Positions 23,311 to 32,631 of a DNA stretch of 64,000 bases are shown here, in pieces. Both the position numbers and the translations under genes were made by a program. A model generated the notes under the pieces. The model had not been told where the DNA came from. It did no database searches and saw nothing but the letters and a program-made list of their open reading frames with translations. Every line of letters starts with the position of its first letter. Positions within the stretch are counted from its first letter, which is position 1. This DNA comes from Oribacterium sp. KHPX15. GTDB lineage: Bacteria > Bacillota > Clostridia > Lachnospirales > Lachnospiraceae. The stretch is taken from NCBI RefSeq assembly GCF_900107835.1, contig NZ_FNRG01000010.1, positions 35,002 to 99,001 on the forward strand. Direction: 5' to 3'.

Positions 23311-24321
23311 ATGGGATTCAGAGTTTTAAAGGGAGGACTGCTTACCACGGTTCAGGACTTCGGAAGATATGGATACCAGAGCCAGGGCTTCAATGTAAGC
23401 GGCGTTATGGATCCGCGTTCCTTCAGGATCGCAAATCTTCTGTTGGACAATCCTGAAAATGAGGCAGTTCTCGAGTGTACACTTATCGGTCCGACCCTGG
23501 AGTTTACGTCAGACCAGATCATAGCAATCACAGGCGGAGATTTCCGTCCTGAGCTTAATGATGACCCGGTGCCCATGTACACCGCCATCTATGTTAAGAA
23601 GGGCGATGTGCTGAAGGTGGGCTCCGCAAGAACCGGAAGAACCTGCTATATAGCGTTTTCAAATTACCTTCAGGTTCCCGTGGTCATGGGTTCCAGAAGT
23701 ACGAATCTAAAGTGCGGTATCGGTGGTTTCAAGGGAAGAAAGTTAAGGGACGGAGACTACATTTCCACCAGAATCAAAAGAAGAAAGTATCTCCCGTATT
23801 TCCTTTCGAGAACACTGCCGCTTCATGAGTTTGATGATAATGCTGTCACCGTGAGGGTTGTGATGGGACCCCAGGCGGAGGCATTCTCGGCGAAGGGACT
23901 GGACACTTTTTTGAACAGCGAATTCACCATTTCAAGTAATTTTGACAGAATGGGCGTGAGACTGGACGGACCTTTTGTGGAAAGCAAGGCGGGCTCAGAC
24001 ATTATCTCTGACGGCATAGCTCTCGGAGCCATCCAGGTGCCGGCTCACGGAAAGCCCATCATACTGCTGGCGGATCATCAGACTGCCGGTGGGTATGCGA
24101 AGATCGGAACCGTTGCAACCGTGGATCTTCCGAAGGTGGCGCAGAGACGTATAGATGACAAAATAAGGTTTCAAAAGATTACGGTTGAGGAGGCCCAGCA
24201 TCTTCTGAAGGTGCAGGAGCATGAGTATCAGGAGTTCAGAAACCGCATCCATAAGCCTTGCAAGGAGGTTCTGGAGGTGAGGCTCACCGCCAAGAGACTG
24301 GAGAGGCTGTTTGAAGAGTGA
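23311..24321 (+). CDS. pxpC: 5-oxoprolinase subunit C (KipA/AHS2 family)
   Basis: The 336-residue protein begins GFRVLKGGLLTTVQDFGRYG, the hallmark of the AHS2 family, and continues with SGVMDPRSFRIANLLLDNP, ITGGDFRPELN and ISDGIALGAIQVPAHGKPIILLADHQTAGGYAKIGTV. GGGGAGGACTAA provides the ribosome binding site overlapping the end of pxpB. PxpB and PxpC form a complex homologous to the carboxyltransferase part of urea carboxylase. After the stop codon about 27 bp of the gene end is repeated in imperfect form (about 24336-24362). Confidence 0.93.
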   Translation: MGFRVLKGGLLTTVQDFGRYGYQSQGFNVSGVMDPRSFRIANLLLDNPENEAVLECTLIGPTLEFTSDQIIAITGGDFRPELNDDPVPMYTAIYVKKGDVLKVGSARTGRTCYIAFSNYLQVPVVMGSRSTNLKCGIGGFKGRKLRDGDYISTRIKRRKYLPYFLSRTLPLHEFDDNAVTVRVVMGPQAEAFSAKGLDTFLNSEFTISSNFDRMGVRLDGPFVESKAGSDIISDGIALGAIQVPAHGKPIILLADHQTAGGYAKIGTVATVDLPKVAQRRIDDKIRFQKITVEEAQHLLKVQEHEYQEFRNRIHKPCKEVLEVRLTAKRLERLFEE

Positions 24322-24485
24322 GATTTATTGTAAAGAGGCCGGAGAAGCTGTTTGAAGACTGAAATTCCGGGATTATCTTTCCTGTCCGGCAAGGAATGAG
24401 GAGTATTGCACCGGTGGGCAGTAATATGATCGGGAAAGATTTAGTCGGAATCAGTAGATAGTGGAACGAATGGAAGGGGATACCT

Positions 24486-24980
24486 ATGATTGATTTAGAG
24501 AAGATAGAAGGACTGGTAAAGATACTGGAGGGCTCAACTCTCGATACCATTTCCATAAAGGACGGGGATTTCAAGATCTCCATGAGTAAGACAGGCATCA
24601 GGGACTGCGGCGCTGCACAGGCGGTGATGTATCAGGGCGCAGCGGGAACACCGGTTATGGTTTCCGGTAATGCAGCAGGCAGTCAGGCGTTTTCGGCAGG
24701 AGGGCAGACTGCAGCTCTCGGAGCAGTGGATGATGAGACGGAGGTAAACATTACCTCTCCTATAGTAGGAACCTTTTACTCCGCAGCAGGCCCGGAGATC
24801 CCGGCTTATGTTAAGGTTGGAGACAAGGTTAAAGCGGGAGAGACTGTCTGCATAGTTGAAGCCATGAAGATGATGAATGAAATCACCGCAGACTATGACT
24901 GCGAGATCGAGGCAGTGCTGGTTTCCAATGAGCAGAAGGTTGAGTACGGACAGCCGCTTTTCAGAGTTAAGAAGATCTGA
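24486..24980 (+). CDS. accB: biotin carboxyl carrier protein
   Basis: The 164-residue protein has an N-terminal helix of the BCCP type ([32 protein letters not shown]), an Ala/Gly-rich linker and a C-terminal biotinyl domain with [13 protein letters not shown] and EAMKMMNE. Lys128 in EAMKM is the biotin site, 36 residues before the end, as usual. It lies directly upstream of accC. Biotin-carrier and biotin carboxylase genes within a pxp operon suggest carboxyl transfer to the amide substrate rather than, or besides, fatty acid synthesis. Confidence 0.9.
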   Translation: MIDLEKIEGLVKILEGSTLDTISIKDGDFKISMSKTGIRDCGAAQAVMYQGAAGTPVMVSGNAAGSQAFSAGGQTAALGAVDDETEVNITSPIVGTFYSAAGPEIPAYVKVGDKVKAGETVCIVEAMKMMNEITADYDCEIEAVLVSNEQKVEYGQPLFRVKKI

Positions 24981-25059
24981 TCCGGCGGGAGTCCTAAGGA
25001 CAGTCGATACTTTCATCACTGTTTGTGCCGCCCAAAAAGGTGGCGGAATGGAGATTTAG

Positions 25060-26409
25060 ATGTTTAAAAGAGTTTTGATCGCGAACCGCGGCGAGATCGC
25101 CGTGCGGGTCATCAGAGCGCTCCGGGACATGGGCATTGCTTCTGTTGCGGTGTACTCAAAGGAAGATAAAAATGCGCTTCATGTGCGTCTTGCGGATATG
25201 AGGGTGTGCATCGGTGAGGGACCTGCAAGGGATTCCTATCTGAACATTGATGCCATCATTTCTGCCGCGATAAATATGGAGTGCGAGGCGATACATCCGG
25301 GTTACGGTTTTCTGTCCGAGAACAGCGAGTTTGCGAGGAAGTGCGCGGAAAACAACATTGTTTTTATCGGACCGGATGCGGATATCATCGACAAAATGGG
25401 AAACAAATCCGCTGCCAGAAAAATGATGATGGCGGCAGGGGTGCCGGTGGTGCCGGGAACTAAGGAACCGGTTTTTGATGCGGCGCTTGCCATGAAGGAA
25501 GCGGAGAAGATTGGCTTTCCGGTGATGATAAAGGCAAGCTCCGGCGGCGGAGGAAGAGGCATGCGTGAATGCTTCACGCCTGAGGATTTCGAGGATGCCT
25601 TTAACACTGCCCAGCGTGAGTCCGCCAATGCCTTCGGCGATGATACCATGTATATCGAGAAGCTGGTGGTTCATCCGCGTCACGTAGAGGTCCAGCTCAT
25701 TGGGGATAAGTTCGGTAATGTTGTGACCCTGGGGGAACGTGACTGTTCGGTACAGCGTAATCATCAGAAGCTTATAGAGGAGTCGCCGTCACCTGCAATC
25801 AGCGATGAGACCAGGGAACGGATGTACCGGGATGCTGCACTGGCAGCTAAGACTGTGGGCTACAACAGTGCCGGTACCATTGAGTTCATCGTGGATCAGA
25901 GCGGGGAGTACTATTTCATGGAGATGAATACCCGTATTCAGGTTGAGCACGGTGTTACGGAAATGGAAACCGGAACGGATCTTCTGGTGGAGCAGATAAG
26001 AGTTGCTGCCGGGGAGAAGCTTAGCTTCAGACAGGAGGACATCGTACTCAAAGGTCATACCATAGAGTGTCGTGTCAATGCCGAGATCCCCGAGAAGCAT
26101 TTCATGCCGAGCCCCGGAAAGATCACGAATCTGCTGCTTCCCGGAGGAAACGGCGTCAGAGTGGATAGCGCTGTCTATACAGGCTATACCATACCTTCGG
26201 AATACGACTCCATGATCGCAAAGATCATAGTTCATGCTCCCGACAGAGCTTCTGCTATAATGAAGATGAAAGCGGCACTTGACGAGACCCTCATCATGGG
26301 GGTTGATACTAATCTGGATTTCCAGTACAAGATCATGAACAATCCCACCTTCTGTGAAGGAAAGGCAGACACTGGGTTCATCGAGCTTTTTGTAAAGGGC
26401 GGAAGATGA
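25060..26409 (+). CDS. accC: biotin carboxylase
   Basis: The 449-residue enzyme carboxylates carrier-bound biotin with ATP and bicarbonate. It shows the ATP-grasp features KRVLIANRGEIAVRVIRA, the Gly-rich loop ASSGGGGRGM, HPRHVEVQLIGD, RDCSVQRNHQKLIEESP, MEMNTRIQVEHGVTE and the C-terminal FMPSPGKI. Full length matches AccC. No carboxyltransferase of the AccA/AccD type is present in the window; the PxpB/PxpC pair is the only neighbour with a carboxyltransferase-like fold. A tandem repeat separates it from pxpA. Confidence 0.93.
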   Translation: MFKRVLIANRGEIAVRVIRALRDMGIASVAVYSKEDKNALHVRLADMRVCIGEGPARDSYLNIDAIISAAINMECEAIHPGYGFLSENSEFARKCAENNIVFIGPDADIIDKMGNKSAARKMMMAAGVPVVPGTKEPVFDAALAMKEAEKIGFPVMIKASSGGGGRGMRECFTPEDFEDAFNTAQRESANAFGDDTMYIEKLVVHPRHVEVQLIGDKFGNVVTLGERDCSVQRNHQKLIEESPSPAISDETRERMYRDAALAAKTVGYNSAGTIEFIVDQSGEYYFMEMNTRIQVEHGVTEMETGTDLLVEQIRVAAGEKLSFRQEDIVLKGHTIECRVNAEIPEKHFMPSPGKITNLLLPGGNGVRVDSAVYTGYTIPSEYDSMIAKIIVHAPDRASAIMKMKAALDETLIMGVDTNLDFQYKIMNNPTFCEGKADTGFIELFVKGGR

Positions 26410-26426
26410 CTCCCGCCCCGAAATGG

Positions 26427-26582
26427 ACCCGGGGGACGGGGTTAGTGGTTCATGATTCTAAACCCGGATTTCGGGTGGACCCGGGGGACGGGGTCAGTGG
26501 TCCATGATTCTAAACCCGGATTCCTGATAGTCCCGGGGGGACGGAGTCAGTGGTCCAAAATCCGAAAACCGGATTCCCAGGT
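26427..26582. repeat. 52-bp tandem repeat between accC and pxpA
   Basis: Three units begin at about 26427, 26479 and 26531. Each reads CCCGGGGGACGGGGTCAGTG, GTCCATGATTC and AAACCCGGATT with small changes. The GGGACGG word also occurs in the dispersed palindrome family. It lies inside a probable operon, so it would be transcribed. Confidence 0.85.
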
Positions 26583-26615
26583 GCCGGATGAAACAATAGT
26601 GGAGGAGAGAAAAAG

Positions 26616-27380
26616 ATGCGGGTAGATTTAAACAGTGATTTAGGAGAGAGCTTCGGGCGCTATACATTGGGGATGGACAGCGAGATAATCCCGCTTATAA
26701 CAAGTGCCAATGTTGCCTGCGGATTTCATGCTTCGGATCCTACGGTTATGCATAAAACTATAGAGGCGGCAAAGGCTGCCGGTATCAGGGTGGGAGCACA
26801 TCCGGGATACCCTGACCTCATGGGCTTCGGACGCCGCAACATGGTGGTTTCCGATGATGAAGCTTATGATTACACTCTTTACCAGATAGGTGCTCTCGAT
26901 GCTTTTCTGAAGGCACAGGGGATGAAGCTTCAGCATGTAAAGCCTCACGGTGCCTTCTATAATATGGCGGCAAAGGATCCTGCAATGTCAGAGGATATCT
27001 GTAAGGCCATAAAGGATTATGATCCGGAGCTTATAGTTATGGCGCTTCCTTCAGGAGAGCTCTATAAGGCTGCAAAGGCCATGGGGCTCCGGGCTGCGGC
27101 AGAGGTATTTGCCGACAGGGCTTATGAAGAGGACGGAACTCTGGTTAACCGTAAAAAGCCCGGGGCAATGATAACGGACGAGAACGAGGCATTAAACCGC
27201 GTGATTCGCATGGTGAAGGAGCAGAAGGTCACCGCCATAACCGGAAAGGACATAGATATTACGGTGGATTCCATATGTGTACATGGAGACGGGGTGAAGG
27301 CCCTGGAATTTGTCCGTAAGCTTCGTGAAGGACTTACAAAGGATGGCATAGAGATCAAGCCTCTGGCAGAGTTCCTTTGA
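26616..27380 (+). CDS. pxpA: 5-oxoprolinase subunit A (LamB/YcsF family)
   Basis: The 254-residue protein starts VDLNSDLGESFGRYTLGMD and includes SANVACGFHASDP, GAHPGYPDLMGFGRR, VKPHGAFYN and EVFADRAYEEDGTLVNRKKPGAMI, all diagnostic for the YcsF family. PxpA is the subunit needed with PxpB/PxpC for 5-oxoproline hydrolysis. GGAGGAG lies before the ATG. It is the last gene of the operon, which ends at the terminator at 27510. Confidence 0.95.
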   Translation: MRVDLNSDLGESFGRYTLGMDSEIIPLITSANVACGFHASDPTVMHKTIEAAKAAGIRVGAHPGYPDLMGFGRRNMVVSDDEAYDYTLYQIGALDAFLKAQGMKLQHVKPHGAFYNMAAKDPAMSEDICKAIKDYDPELIVMALPSGELYKAAKAMGLRAAAEVFADRAYEEDGTLVNRKKPGAMITDENEALNRVIRMVKEQKVTAITGKDIDITVDSICVHGDGVKALEFVRKLREGLTKDGIEIKPLAEFL

Positions 27381-27710
27381 TAAATAACGATTTGAGTACC
27401 AAAAGACGATTTCGGACTCCGGAATAAGCTTAATGCATATGAAAATCTACGTCTGCCGGTAATATTTGAAACCGGTGTAAATCAGAAAAATAATAGGAAA
27501 TAAAACTCAGAACACCCATCGGAAAAGTCTTTCGACGGGTGTTCATTGTTTTTTTATAAGTACGAAAAAAGTTTTGTTGTTAAAAAGATAAAGTTTTTTG
27601 ATTTTGTGCCGATACAATATTTAGCGAAGAAAAATTGCGGATGCCCTATGGGATGTGGGCGGTAGTAATCTTTGCAAAGCTCTTAGGGACAAGAGCGGTA
27701 CTTATTAAGG
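27381..27710 (+). terminator. operon terminator and intergenic region
   Basis: The terminator is GAACACCC (27510-27517), ATCGGAAAAGTCTTTCGAC loop region, GGGTGTTC, then a TTGTTTTTTT tail ending near 27557. The rest (330 bases in all) has no ORF of note; AAAATCTACGTCTGCCGG near 27441-27460 shows only faint likeness to the shared leader motif. Confidence 0.8.
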
Positions 27711-28835
27711 ATGATTATGTTGGCTGCGAAGGATCGCAGCAGAGAATGGGAGAAATCAAGGATGATTGATATATATTTACATGTGCACCCTATAACTTTC
27801 GAGGATTGTGGAGTTTTGGGTGGAAGGACTGCATTTGCGGAAGGTATCGAGATACACAGCAAGAATGGCAAGCCATCTGCTGATTTTATTGAGGACGTTC
27901 TCAGAGTTCTTGTCAGGAAGTCAAGACACGGGAAGTTTGTTTATCCTTTCAAAAGAATTGCAGTTTGCTTCATAGATTTTAACGGAGCAGTCAGCGTCGC
28001 CTATACAGGTGATGATGATATAGAGAACAATACCTATTCTTATATATCTAATGACGAAACTAACGGTAAGGTTTTCTACTATTATGATATAGGTCAGATT
28101 TTCCAGCAGAGAAGCATTCAGCTCTACGCAATATTCCAGCAGCAGGAAGATGATACATACAGAGTTGTTGGAAACAAGATACATAATGAAAGATTTTATG
28201 TAGATGCTCCGGACAGGGAAGAGGCATTCGTTTCCCGTGAATCAAAGGAATTTAACGAGGGCTTTTCCGGTGGTAAGGATTCATTCTTTTCCGGTGGTTA
28301 TCATAAGCCTGCATCCGGAGATTTCAATGCGGGATTTGGACAGGCTTCAAGGGATAAGGTTTCCGGTGAGACAAGGATGAGGACTCCGATTATGGAATCT
28401 GATGGCGAAACATTGGAAGACAGTGAAGTAGAGGTAAGAAGAAATGACCGGAGAGAGGTGTGCAGTTACATATATGATGTGCTGAGATGCCTTGATGTTC
28501 GCGGTTACTGCAGGACCAGAGTTGTGGAGGCTTCGGATTTCCATAATTATGTTAAGTACGATATGGGTCAGGATTTTTATATCGAGGCTTATGATAATTT
28601 AAATACTGATTCCCGTGAGTACTGGGTTGGAAGAGAATACACAAGGGACAAAATGCTCCTGGACTGCTTTTCTCTCGATGATCCTGAAAAGGATGAGGTT
28701 ATTGGCGCGGACTGGAAGATCATGATTGATGAAAGACTGGCAGAGATTCTGTGCAGACTTACGGATAAGAATGAGTATCTTCTTATAGATAATGATTACA
28801 GGCTCAAGATGTACGGGCTTAATCTCGTGAAGTAA
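27711..28835 (+). CDS. conserved-looking protein of unknown function
   Basis: The 374-residue product is not recognised. It has no signal peptide or membrane helix. The N-terminal ~150 residues look like one alpha/beta domain (IDIYLHVHPITFEDCGVLGGRT, HGKFVYPFKRIAVCFIDFNG), a Gly/Ser-rich linker (about 180-225; FSGGKDSFFSGGYHKPASGD) follows, and the C-terminal part is rich in acidic and aromatic residues (DMGQDFYIEAYDNLN, NEYLLIDNDYRLKMYGLNL). TTAAGGAT precedes the ATG at 27711; an ATG at 27762 (MIDIYLH) is also plausible. It is monocistronic, with a strong terminator. Confidence 0.6.
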   Translation: MIMLAAKDRSREWEKSRMIDIYLHVHPITFEDCGVLGGRTAFAEGIEIHSKNGKPSADFIEDVLRVLVRKSRHGKFVYPFKRIAVCFIDFNGAVSVAYTGDDDIENNTYSYISNDETNGKVFYYYDIGQIFQQRSIQLYAIFQQQEDDTYRVVGNKIHNERFYVDAPDREEAFVSRESKEFNEGFSGGKDSFFSGGYHKPASGDFNAGFGQASRDKVSGETRMRTPIMESDGETLEDSEVEVRRNDRREVCSYIYDVLRCLDVRGYCRTRVVEASDFHNYVKYDMGQDFYIEAYDNLNTDSREYWVGREYTRDKMLLDCFSLDDPEKDEVIGADWKIMIDERLAEILCRLTDKNEYLLIDNDYRLKMYGLNLVK

Positions 28836-28847
28836 AAATGATGAATG

Positions 28848-28876
28848 AGCAGGGGAGCTGAGCTCCCCTGCTTTTT
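28848..28876 (+). terminator. terminator after the 27711 gene
   Basis: AGCAGGGGAGCT and AGCTCCCCTGCT form an almost loop-less stem (G between), followed by TTTT. Confidence 0.88.
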
Positions 28877-28982
28877 GTGTGTAAAATTAATTTGACTTCT
28901 TTCGGCAATGAATTTAATATTATGTGATAATCATTAAATTATTTTAGCTAAAAATATTTAGAGAATGGCTTTAAGGAGTGGT

Positions 28983-30038
28983 ATGGCATTGTTATCTATA
29001 CATGGAAGAGAGTTGAAGATTCCTCTTATTCAGGGAGGAATGGGTGTTGGTGTTTCGCTGGAGAAGCTGGCGGGGGCTGTTGCAAAGTGCGGAGGCATCG
29101 GCTGCATCAGTACTGCGGATTGCGGATACAGGGAAGATGATTTCATGAAGAATCCTGAGGAGGCAAATCTTCGGGCTCTTAAGAAGGAGATTCAGAAAGC
29201 CAAAGAGATATCTCAGGGGATTGGAATGGTTGCCATCAATGCCATGGTGGCTACACAGCAGTATGCTGAGGCTGTAAAGACAGCGGTTGAGAGCGGCATC
29301 GATGCGGTTATTTCGGGAGCAGGACTTCCTTTGGATCTTCCTGAGTTTGTTCCTGAGGGAAAGGCTCTTATCGCTCCTATCGTTTCAAGTGACAGAGCAT
29401 TCAAGGTTATAGCAAAGTCCTGGGAAAGGAATTACCACAGATTCCCTGACTTTGTAGTTCTTGAGGGACCTAAAGCCGGAGGTCATCTCGGATTTAAGGA
29501 AAAGGAGCTTTTGGAGGGAACCTGCCAGTCGGTTACGGAGATTCTCAGGAATCTTGTTGAGGCAGTGAAGCCTTATGAGGAAGCTATAGGCAGAAAGATT
29601 CCGATCTTTGCTGCAGGAGGCATATGGGACAAGTCTGATATAGAGGAAGTTCAGGATCTTGGGGCAGCAGGTGTTCAGATGGCTACAAGATTTATCGCCA
29701 CTGAGGAATGCGATGCTTCACAGGCATATAAGGATACTCTTATTAATGCTGACCCCAAAGAGGTTCACATTATCCACAGTCCTGTGGGAATGCCCGGAAG
29801 AGCAGTTGCGACTCCGCTTATTAAGCGCCTGGAGTCCATCGGAAGGATTGCACCCACTCACTGCTCAAGATGTATCAAGACCTGTAATCCCGCACAGGTG
29901 CCTTACTGTATCACCAAGGCACTCATTGAGGCTGTTAAGGGGAATTATGAGGAAGGCCTTTTCTTCACAGGTTCCAATGTCGGTAAGTTGACAGGTATGA
30001 CCACTGTTCCGGAGCTTGTAAAGGAACTTGGTTTCTAA
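28983..30038 (+). CDS. nitronate monooxygenase / NPD-type flavoprotein
   Basis: AAGGAGTGGT puts the start at the ATG at 28983 (351 residues). The TIM-barrel FMN family is shown by PLIQGGMGVGVSLEKLAGAVAKCGGIGCIST, GMVAINAMVA, GPKAGGHLG and PIFAAGGIWDKSDIEEVQDLGAAGVQMATRFIATEECDAS. Members oxidise nitronates or act as enoyl-ACP reductases (FabK); the Cys-rich C-terminal part (HCSRCIKTCNPAQVPYC) is typical of the clostridial subgroup often labelled nitronate monooxygenase. No fab genes are nearby, so the FabK role is less likely. A dispersed palindrome lies right after the stop codon. Confidence 0.82.
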   Translation: MALLSIHGRELKIPLIQGGMGVGVSLEKLAGAVAKCGGIGCISTADCGYREDDFMKNPEEANLRALKKEIQKAKEISQGIGMVAINAMVATQQYAEAVKTAVESGIDAVISGAGLPLDLPEFVPEGKALIAPIVSSDRAFKVIAKSWERNYHRFPDFVVLEGPKAGGHLGFKEKELLEGTCQSVTEILRNLVEAVKPYEEAIGRKIPIFAAGGIWDKSDIEEVQDLGAAGVQMATRFIATEECDASQAYKDTLINADPKEVHIIHSPVGMPGRAVATPLIKRLESIGRIAPTHCSRCIKTCNPAQVPYCITKALIEAVKGNYEEGLFFTGSNVGKLTGMTTVPELVKELGF

Positions 30039-30041
30039 GTT

Positions 30042-30088
30042 ATCCACCGGGGACAGGTCCCGCCCGCGAGAACCGTCCCCGGTTGAAT
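30042..30088. repeat. dispersed palindrome family, copy 2
   Basis: ATCCACCGGGGACAGGT and ACCGTCCCCGGTTGAAT surround a CCGCCCGCGAGA-like centre. This copy has a one-base bulge and a decayed right end. It lies 4 nt after the stop of the 28983 gene and may act as its 3' mRNA hairpin. Confidence 0.85.
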
Positions 30089-30120
30089 TCTAAACTTTTT
30101 GTTAACAAAGGCATGATGGA

Positions 30121-30149
30121 TTGACACCGGTTTACGCCGGTGTTATTCT
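30121..30149 (+). promoter_or_regulatory. promoter of lon
   Basis: TTGACA (30121-30126), 17 nt, TATTCT (30144-30149). The spacer itself holds a palindrome, CACCGG and CCGGTG around TTTACG (30125-30142), a possible extra operator. Confidence 0.88.
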
Positions 30150-30160
30150 TTTCTAAATCA

Positions 30161-30187
30161 TTAGCACTCAATTTAATTGATTGCTAA
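30161..30187 (+). promoter_or_regulatory. CIRCE element (HrcA operator) upstream of lon
   Basis: TTAGCACTC, 9 nt, GATTGCTAA. The consensus is TTAGCACTC-N9-GAGTGCTAA, so there is one mismatch. It lies just after the promoter and before the AGGAGGG ribosome binding site, the usual position for HrcA repression in heat-shock genes. Confidence 0.88.
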
Positions 30188-30205
30188 CAAAGGAGGGTGT
30201 TATTT

Positions 30206-32530
30206 ATGAAAGTATTGCCACTTTATAATGTTCTGGTTTTACCGAATTCAAATATTTATTTTCAGACTCAGGCTTTCCGTGCCATTGCCGGCAACAATGT
30301 TTATCAGGGGGATGATGTCACACTCCTTATCATGAAGGAACAGCAGACCCGGGAAGAGATAACTGAGGACAGCTTTTATCCCATCGGCGTTGAGGGAAAG
30401 ATCGAGGAGATCAGCGGAGAGGGATATGTAATCATTAAAACCGGAAGACGTATCAATGTAAACGAAATCGCCATCAATGAAAATCATGAGATTTTCGTAG
30501 AAACTTCGGTTCGTGAGGATATAAAGGATCTGAACATTAACGAAGCAAGACAAAAGCTTTATGAGATAAAGACGGATCTTAAGGAGCTTTTGTCCAGATT
30601 CCGCTGGGGTTCCATCATGGAGAACTATATCGATCAGTATACTTCTATAGAAGAAGCGGCTTCGGTTCTCAGTTCCTGGATCTCCATCACAAATGAGGAA
30701 CGTTACGCCGTTCTCGAAATGGATTCCGAAAAAGAAAGATTTGAGGCTCTGGAGAAGATCATCTATGAGTATGCGGAGGTGACCAAGGTTACTACGGATG
30801 CCCACACTGCCCAGCAGCAGGATTATCAGAAGCTTTACAAGGAGAATGCCCTTAAGAAGCAGATCGACTATCTCCAGAAGGAGCTGGATGAAATGCATCC
30901 GGAGCAGGTGACTGAGGTTCGTAAGTTTGAACTGAAGATACAGGAATCCGAGATGAACGAGGAAGCAAGACGTGAAGCTACAAAAGTGCTCAACAGATTG
31001 AAGAATGACGGTGAACATTCCTCTGAGTCGGGTATGCTTTATGATTATCTTGATTTTGTTACCGGACTTTCATGGAAAAAGGAGCAGCCTGAGCTTATAG
31101 ACCTTGATGAAGCGGAGAAGGTTCTTAGTGAAGAACACTTCGGAATGAAGAAGGTAAAGGAAAGAATCATTCAGCAGATCGCGGTAATGAACCTTAAGAG
31201 AAAGCAGTCAGGTTCCATCATCGTATTTGTGGGTGCGCCGGGTACAGGTAAGACTTCCATAGGTAAGTCCATTGCAAAGGCTCTTCACAGAAAGTATGTG
31301 AGAGTTTCTCTCGGCGGTGTTAAGGATGAGGCTGACATCAGAGGTCACAGACGTACTTATATCGGTGCCATGCCGGGACGTATCATGGACGGTATCAGCA
31401 AGGCGGGAGTTTCCAATCCTGTCATGGTACTTGACGAGATCGATAAGCTTTCAAGCTCCTACAACGGCGACCCTGCAAGTGCCCTTCTGGAGGTTCTTGA
31501 TCCGGAGCAGAACAATACTTTCACGGATCACTACATGAATGTGCCTTACGATCTCAGTGACGTGCTTTTCATTTGTACAGCCAACACTCTGGACACTATT
31601 CCGGCACCGCTTCTTAACCGTATGGAGGTTATCCAGTTCCAGGGCTACACACCCCTTGAGAAGTTCCAGATTGCGGAGAAACATCTGCTTCCGAAGGCAC
31701 TTAGCTCAGTGGGACTTCAGAGCGGCGATGTTAAGGTTACCGATGAAGCCATGGAGACCATCATTTCCGATTATACCCGTGAAGGTGGTGTCAGAGGCCT
31801 CAAGAAGAGACTGGATACCCTGTGCCGTATCGCTGCGGTGAAGTTCGTGAGAGAGAACGGGGTTCCGGAGGCTAATGTTTCGGACGAAGAGACGCCTGAA
31901 AAAACTGAACCAAATATCATCGTTACAAAGGACGAGCTGAGAGAATATCTCGACATGCACGCCCTGACTCACAACAAGGTGAAGGATGAGGCGAAGCCGG
32001 GAGTTGTTACCGGTCTTGCATGGACCCAGGTGGGCGGTGAAATCCTTTATATCGAGACTCTGTTTACAAAGGGTGAAGGAAAGCTCAATGTTACAGGCCA
32101 GCTTGGCGATGTAATGAAGGAGTCGGTTCAGATAGCATTGTCGGTGGTTAAGGCGAGATTCCCGGAGCTTGCTTCTAAGTTCAAGGAGAATGACCTGCAC
32201 ATTCACGTGCCGGACGGCTCAACTCCGAAGGACGGACCTTCTGCGGGTATCACCATGACGACAGCATTAGCATCCCTTGTTACAGGACATCCGGTTTCGC
32301 CGCACATCGGTATGACCGGCGAGATTTCTCTTGAGGGTACAGTCAATGCCATCGGCGGTCTTCCGGAGAAGCTCATGGCAGCGGAACGCGCCGGAGTCAC
32401 AAAGGTGTTTATCCCTAAGGATAATGTTGAAGACCTCCGGGATGTGGCAACTGAAGTAAAGGACAAGCTGGAGATAGTGCCTGTGGAGTATGTTGAGGAT
32501 GTGCTCAGGGCTGTGGGAATCATGGAATAA
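30206..32530 (+). CDS. lon: ATP-dependent protease Lon
   Basis: The ATG at 30206 is spaced 9 nt from AGGAGG; the GTG at 30197 lies too close to it. The 774-residue protein contains a Lon N-terminal domain (KVLPLYNVLVLPNSNIYF), a coiled-coil linker (about 200-280), the AAA+ module with FVGAPGTGKTS and VMVLDEIDKLSS, and the protease domain with the catalytic Ser679 in PKDGPSAGI and a downstream Lys in GGLPEKLMAAERAG. Lon removes damaged and regulatory proteins. A ~15-residue acidic insert (SDEETPEKTEPN) precedes the protease domain. Control by HrcA is predicted from the CIRCE element. Confidence 0.96.
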   Translation: MKVLPLYNVLVLPNSNIYFQTQAFRAIAGNNVYQGDDVTLLIMKEQQTREEITEDSFYPIGVEGKIEEISGEGYVIIKTGRRINVNEIAINENHEIFVETSVREDIKDLNINEARQKLYEIKTDLKELLSRFRWGSIMENYIDQYTSIEEAASVLSSWISITNEERYAVLEMDSEKERFEALEKIIYEYAEVTKVTTDAHTAQQQDYQKLYKENALKKQIDYLQKELDEMHPEQVTEVRKFELKIQESEMNEEARREATKVLNRLKNDGEHSSESGMLYDYLDFVTGLSWKKEQPELIDLDEAEKVLSEEHFGMKKVKERIIQQIAVMNLKRKQSGSIIVFVGAPGTGKTSIGKSIAKALHRKYVRVSLGGVKDEADIRGHRRTYIGAMPGRIMDGISKAGVSNPVMVLDEIDKLSSSYNGDPASALLEVLDPEQNNTFTDHYMNVPYDLSDVLFICTANTLDTIPAPLLNRMEVIQFQGYTPLEKFQIAEKHLLPKALSSVGLQSGDVKVTDEAMETIISDYTREGGVRGLKKRLDTLCRIAAVKFVRENGVPEANVSDEETPEKTEPNIIVTKDELREYLDMHALTHNKVKDEAKPGVVTGLAWTQVGGEILYIETLFTKGEGKLNVTGQLGDVMKESVQIALSVVKARFPELASKFKENDLHIHVPDGSTPKDGPSAGITMTTALASLVTGHPVSPHIGMTGEISLEGTVNAIGGLPEKLMAAERAGVTKVFIPKDNVEDLRDVATEVKDKLEIVPVEYVEDVLRAVGIME

Positions 32531-32631
32531 AGCTAACCGCGTGAAAAATTTACTTTGCCAACCTATTTACAAAAACTAAGATCTCTTTTATAAATTCATT
32601 TATTTGTAATACAGTTTCAGAATATGCAGAC

